In this document: positions 60,264 through 64,000 of the stretch, piece after piece | Layout of the letters: every line of letters begins with the position of its first letter | How positions within the stretch are numbered: the stretch's first letter is position 1 | Source: Gossypium raimondii | Lineage: Eukaryota > Streptophyta > Magnoliopsida > Malvales > Malvaceae | Direction: 5' to 3' | Length of the DNA: 64,000 bases | NCBI RefSeq assembly: GCF_025698545.1 | Contig: NC_068572.1 | Coordinates: 3,906,001-3,970,000 of the forward strand | The notes under the pieces: model-generated | The model's database searches: none | What the model saw: only the letters and a program-made list of their open reading frames with translations | Told to the model about the DNA's origin: nothing | Translations under genes and position numbers: made by a program

Positions 60264-62611
60264 ATGGACAGAAGGCTGCTGCCGGCGACCACCCTCCGCC
60301 TCTTCAACAGGCGTTTTAACTCCACCGTCTCCACGGCTACCGTTTTACAGACCCTAAAACCCGAACCAGCAGCTTTGACGATCGTCAACCTCGATGATCA
60401 CCGGAAGCTTTTCGCTTCGGTTTCGACGTCGAAGCTGCTACGTTCATCGATCAACCTTGGGTTGGCCTCTAACGAGACGTTCGTTGATTTCGGAATGTGG
60501 GTTATGAATTCTAGGCTTATGGAAACCAGTTTGGTACGTGATGTTATATTGAAGACCGTGAAACACACGATGTTCGAACATTTTTGCGCCGGCGAGACGA
60601 CGGAGGAGGCGGGGGAATGCGTGAGGAAAATCCACGACGCTGGCCTAAGAGGGATGCTTGTATACGCCGTCGAACACACCGGTGATAACACCGGTTGTGA
60701 TCGGAATTTGGAAGGGTTTCTTCGTTGTGTTGAATTCTCCAAGTCCCTCCCACCTTCTTCTGTAAGTGTTCTTTTTTTCATTTTTATTTGCTTCAATACT
60801 GAACCATTAATTTTTTATTTAATTACCTAAATAAAAATATTGTGATGTAAATCAAGTTTTTTTTTAATATTTACTTGACTTTGAGATATAAGAAAATTCA
60901 TTTTTAAGTACTTCATTGTAAAAATAATAATAGATTAAACCTGGGTAGTTGTTTTTCTAATAACTTCCGATTATTTTTTGGCACCAATAAAATTTAGCAC
61001 ATCATCAAATTTTAAAGACATGAAATTATTATTATACACTTATCCATAAAGAAATTATTTTATGGACCTTTCCCACCACATTATTCATGGTCTATTTTCA
61101 ATTATTTCATAACATGTCAATCATTTTTTCCATGTCATTGACACAGAATTTTGTTAATTTTTTTACCTTGAATTCTAACCCTAACATCTAACTTTGAACC
61201 CTAAATTTAGAATTTCGAACCCCAAACGCAAAACCTGTAACACCGAACCCTTGAACCTCGAACCCAAAACCCAAACTCGAACAATGAACCTTAAATCTTA
61301 AACCCAAACCTAGAACCTTGAGGTTTGTGGTTTAAGGTTCAGGGTGAAATAATTACCAAAATTATGTGTCAATGACATGGAAAAAATTAAACAAAATTTC
61401 TAATTTTTTTAAATTTGTTGCACAAAAATAAAAAAATATTAACGTATGGAAAAAACAAAATGATTAAAATTTGTAAAAATAAATAAATAAATTTATTTAT
61501 AATTTAAAAAATAATTATTTTAAGTAATTTAATTAAAGTTAAATTAAGTAGGAGAAGATATTAGATATAGATGAGTGTATAATTATACTTTGTTATCTTT
61601 AAATTTTAATGACGTAGCACTATTTTATTGGTGCCTAAAAACTATATTTTTAGGATGATGATAAAGTAATTTATTCTTTTTTTTAGTATTTTTAGTGATT
61701 GTTTACTTTTATGTAATTAAAAATAAATATTTTAATTTTATATTTGTTAAAATTATTATATTTGTCAATTTAGCCACTAGTTTTCAATAACCTTTCCTTG
61801 GTCCCTTCTTTATAAATGGCCAAAAGGTAATTATATTTAATTCCTTTTCTAATTAAATTAATTATACAAGGCACCTTTTAGAATTGTATTAATATTTAGC
61901 CATGTTTATCATATGGTTTTAATATTTTATACATTAATTTTTTATAAATTGAATAGTTGAGTTGGTATCATTTTAGCTGGTTGGCAATAAATTAATTAAT
62001 TGTATAAATCATCCATAATAATCACATTATTTTGGGTAAACTATAAAATATTCACTTTTATTTGTTTCAGATTACATTTTAGTCATTTATATTTGAAATG
62101 TTACGTTTTAGACACGTTATCATTTTGTTACGAAGTGGTCACTATATTGTTAAGCTTCGTTACCTCCCTAACCGCAGACCTATGTGGCAGTCTAAATGGG
62201 TTTTAAATGTCAATTTGGATGTCCTACGTGGCAGTCCAAATTAAATTTATTTAATTAAAAACCTATTTTCATCCTAGCAATTGGATACTAAAGTTGGCAT
62301 TTAAAACACATTTGGACTGCCACGTAAGATTGTTGTTAGGGAAGTAACAAAACGATAAGTGACTAAAATGTAATCTGAGACAAACAAAAATGACTATTTT
62401 TGTAGTTTATCCTAATTGTTTTTAAAAACTTTCATTATAATTTCAACAATTAATAAGTAATTTGAATCTTCAACCCTAAGTTCAAATCTCATCATCAGCA
62501 ATTATGATGTGTGAGTTTTCTTCCCTTATGTGAATTTTGTCTAGCTCTTTTTGTATTAGTCTAAATTTTTTCGATTAATCATCTATTGTGCATTGTACGG
62601 GTCGGATTCTA

Positions 62612-62663
<52 letters not shown>

Positions 62664-63714
62664 CTTGTACTATTAATACAATGTTGTCAATGCATTATTT
62701 TATGTTGTTTTTTTAACTATCCTATTAATCCGTGACAACAGGTAAGTTTCCTCATTGCAAAGATTACAGCAATATGTCCCATCGGCCTTCTTAGAAGAGT
62801 TAGCGACTTGCTGAGATGGCAATACAAAGACCCTTCTTTCAACCTTCCATGGAAGCTCCACACTCTCCCAATTTTCTCCACTTCAAGTCCTCTTTACCAC
62901 ACTCTTCAGAAGCCTCCACCACTAACTCCAGAAGAAGAGCTTGACCTCGAACTGGCTCACCGAAGACTCCAAAAACTCTGCCAAAAATGCGTACAAGAAA
63001 GCGTACCTCTATTAATCGATGCCGAGTACACGTCCTTGCAACCCGCCATCGATTACTTCACTTACTCTTCGGCCATCAAGCACAACCAAGACGGTAACCC
63101 TATCGTTTACGGCACGGTCCAAGCTTACTTGAAAGATGCGAAAGAGAGGTTGTTTATGGCATCCAAAGCTGCTGAAAAACTAGGAGTTCCGATGGGGTTC
63201 AAGCTAGTAAGAGGCGCTTACATGTCGAGCGAAACCGAATCGGCTTCTTCGTTAGGCTATGATTCCCCTATTCATAATAGCATCGACGAGACTCATGCGT
63301 GTTACAACGATTGTGCTGGTTTCCTGCTCGAAAGGATTGCTAATGGCAATGATGCAGTCGTCTTTGCAACTCATAATATCGATTCAGGTACTAAATTAAG
63401 TTGTCCTTTTCAATTTTAGTGGCGTGGGGGGTTCTTGAAAAATAAACAAATGGTGTGTGTATCAAACAGGGAAGCTGGCGGCATGTAGAGCAAGAAATTT
63501 GGGGATTCAGAAAGGGAATCGGAGGCTTGAATTTGCACAGTTATATGGAATGTCGGAAGCACTTTCGTTTGGGTTGAGAAATGCAGGCTTTCAAGTAAGC
63601 AAGTATTTGCCATATGGACCTGTGGATATGGTAATGCCTTATCTTTTAAGGAGGGCTGAAGAGAATAGAGGATTGCTATCTACTTCAAATATTGATAGAG
63701 TACTCATGTGGTAA
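60264..63714 (+). CDS. ProDH: Proline dehydrogenase, mitochondrial (PRODH)
   Basis: Three exons, 60264-60761, 62742-63387 and 63470-63714, join in frame into 462 aa. The enzyme is a FAD-dependent dehydrogenase on the mitochondrial inner membrane that oxidises L-proline to pyrroline-5-carboxylate, the first step of proline breakdown. The N-terminus is rich in Arg and Ser/Thr (MDRRLLPATTLRLFNRRF), fitting a transit peptide. Recognisable barrel segments include LIDAEYTSLQPAIDYFTYSS, VPMGFKLVRGAYMSSE, VVFATHN, EFAQLYGMSEALSFGL and the substrate-site helix PYLLRRAEENRG with its paired arginines. The C-terminus stops at LMW, roughly a dozen residues shorter than I recall for the Arabidopsis enzyme (499 aa overall). 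The stop overlaps a donor-like ATGTG/GTAAGAG, so a further exon is possible. Intron 1 (1980 bp) holds two inverted-repeat elements and a long TA run. Confidence 0.92.
60975..61640. mobile_element. Foldback-type element in ProDH intron 1
   Basis: The outer arms at about 60975-61053 and 61566-61640 are inverted copies (TTTTTTGGCACCAATAAAAT on the left; ATTTTATTGGTGCCTAAAAA on the right). A second inverted pair lies inside (TTTCCATGTCATTGACACA near 61126 and TGTGTCAATGACATGGAAAA near 61364). The centre has ACCCTAAA-like words. No coding region. The target duplication is not clear. Confidence 0.7.
62034..62412. mobile_element. MITE with long terminal inverted repeats in ProDH intron 1
   Basis: The left end is GGGTAAACTATAAAATATTC; the right end, reverse-complemented, is GGATAAACTACAAAAATAGT. 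Both continue into a shared TCAGATTACATTTTAGTCA block, so the arms are about 60 bp. A second inverted pair around CTACGTGGCAGTCCAAAT/ATTTGGACTGCCACGTAAG lies inside. The ends resemble Mutator-like MITEs; I could not confirm a 9-bp target duplication. Confidence 0.75.
62614..62659. repeat. (TA)n microsatellite in ProDH intron 1
   Basis: About 23 uninterrupted AT/TA units 80 bp upstream of the exon 2 acceptor. Confidence 0.9.
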
Positions 63715-64000
63715 GAGATAATTAGGATTTCTTTCAATCAGATTTTAAAATATTGGTTGGTGGGCTAACCAGTCTAACCTCTTGTTCCGATATTACAACC
63801 AATTTTTGTACAACTAGTTCGACCGATCAGTCTGATCGGATTCCAAAATCCATGCAGATGGGATGCAAATGGTTTGAACATTGGTTTATAGTGTCAATTT
63901 GCAACAGTTTTGCTAAAAGAAAGTCTAACATACTTCTTACTTTATAACATTAAATCTAAAATCAACTTCCAGCAACGTTAAACACTGTCAAATTTTTTTG
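63715..64000. other. Downstream flank of ProDH
   Basis: Probable 3' UTR or last intron followed by unassigned sequence with TTGGTTGGTGGGCTAACCAG, a short palindrome-like stretch. No frame continuing the ProDH C-terminus was recognised. Confidence 0.4.

Noticed and set aside
1..64000. tRNA or rRNA genes
   Set aside because: No cloverleaf with proper arms or rRNA segment was recognised by eye; the only Pol III-like boxes belong to SINE remnants.

Overview
The window is nuclear DNA of a eudicot plant, most likely cotton (Gossypium) or a close relative in the Malvaceae. It is AT-rich, its genes have GT-AG introns, and it is full of LTR, CACTA, LINE, SINE and MITE sequence. The cotton guess rests on the look of the repeats as I remember them; no search was run. 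Host genes I can assemble with consistent splice phases are: a paladin-like phosphatase-domain gene (+, 3414-13866, 19 coding exons, 1253 aa); a germin-like protein gene (-, 21768-20183, 2 exons, 222 aa); a cysteine-rich receptor-like kinase (CRK) gene with a doubled ectodomain exon (+, 43467-48444, 8 exons, 900 aa if joined); and a mitochondrial proline dehydrogenase (+, 60264-63714, 3 exons, 462 aa).

Layout. 1-2300: LTR-derived sequence on the minus strand. 2800-13900: paladin-like gene. 14950-18840: two decayed LINEs, one split by a Tourist-like MITE with TTA target duplication. 20180-21900: germin-like gene. 22600-30430: copia remnants plus two solo LTRs with perfect 5-bp target site duplications. 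31747-36186 and 51844-58586: two CACTA-type elements of one family with hairpin-rich subterminal arrays and different captured gene pieces. Between them (36187-51843) lies a CRK cluster: kinase pseudogene A, the apparently intact gene B, a promoter-only fragment C, and a Ty3/gypsy gag-protease remnant. 58590-64000: SINE half, a Harbinger-like element and the proline dehydrogenase gene, whose first intron holds two inverted-repeat elements.

The most notable structure is the 26.8-kb interval 31747-58586. Its outermost CACTA ends are flanked by ATT on both sides, and the flanks are the two halves of one tRNA-like SINE (31707-31746 and 58587 onward). The inner ends of the two elements have unrelated flanks (GTA and TCA). 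This is what a macrotransposon would leave: the left end of one CACTA element and the right end of a second one moving together, carrying a receptor-kinase cluster into a SINE. Recombination of a circular DNA with a resident element is a serious alternative. The right-hand CACTA element carries a complete small acidic protein 1 (SMAP1-like) reading frame plus exon fragments resembling a syntaxin-like gene and an RNA helicase gene; the left one carries a frameshifted piece resembling leukotriene A4 hydrolase.

The CRK copies record an order of events: a kinase-half duplication that is nearly identical between A and B, deletion of most of the A ectodomain, insertion of a 510-bp solo LTR into the last exon of A, and a 633-bp tandem triplication downstream of A.
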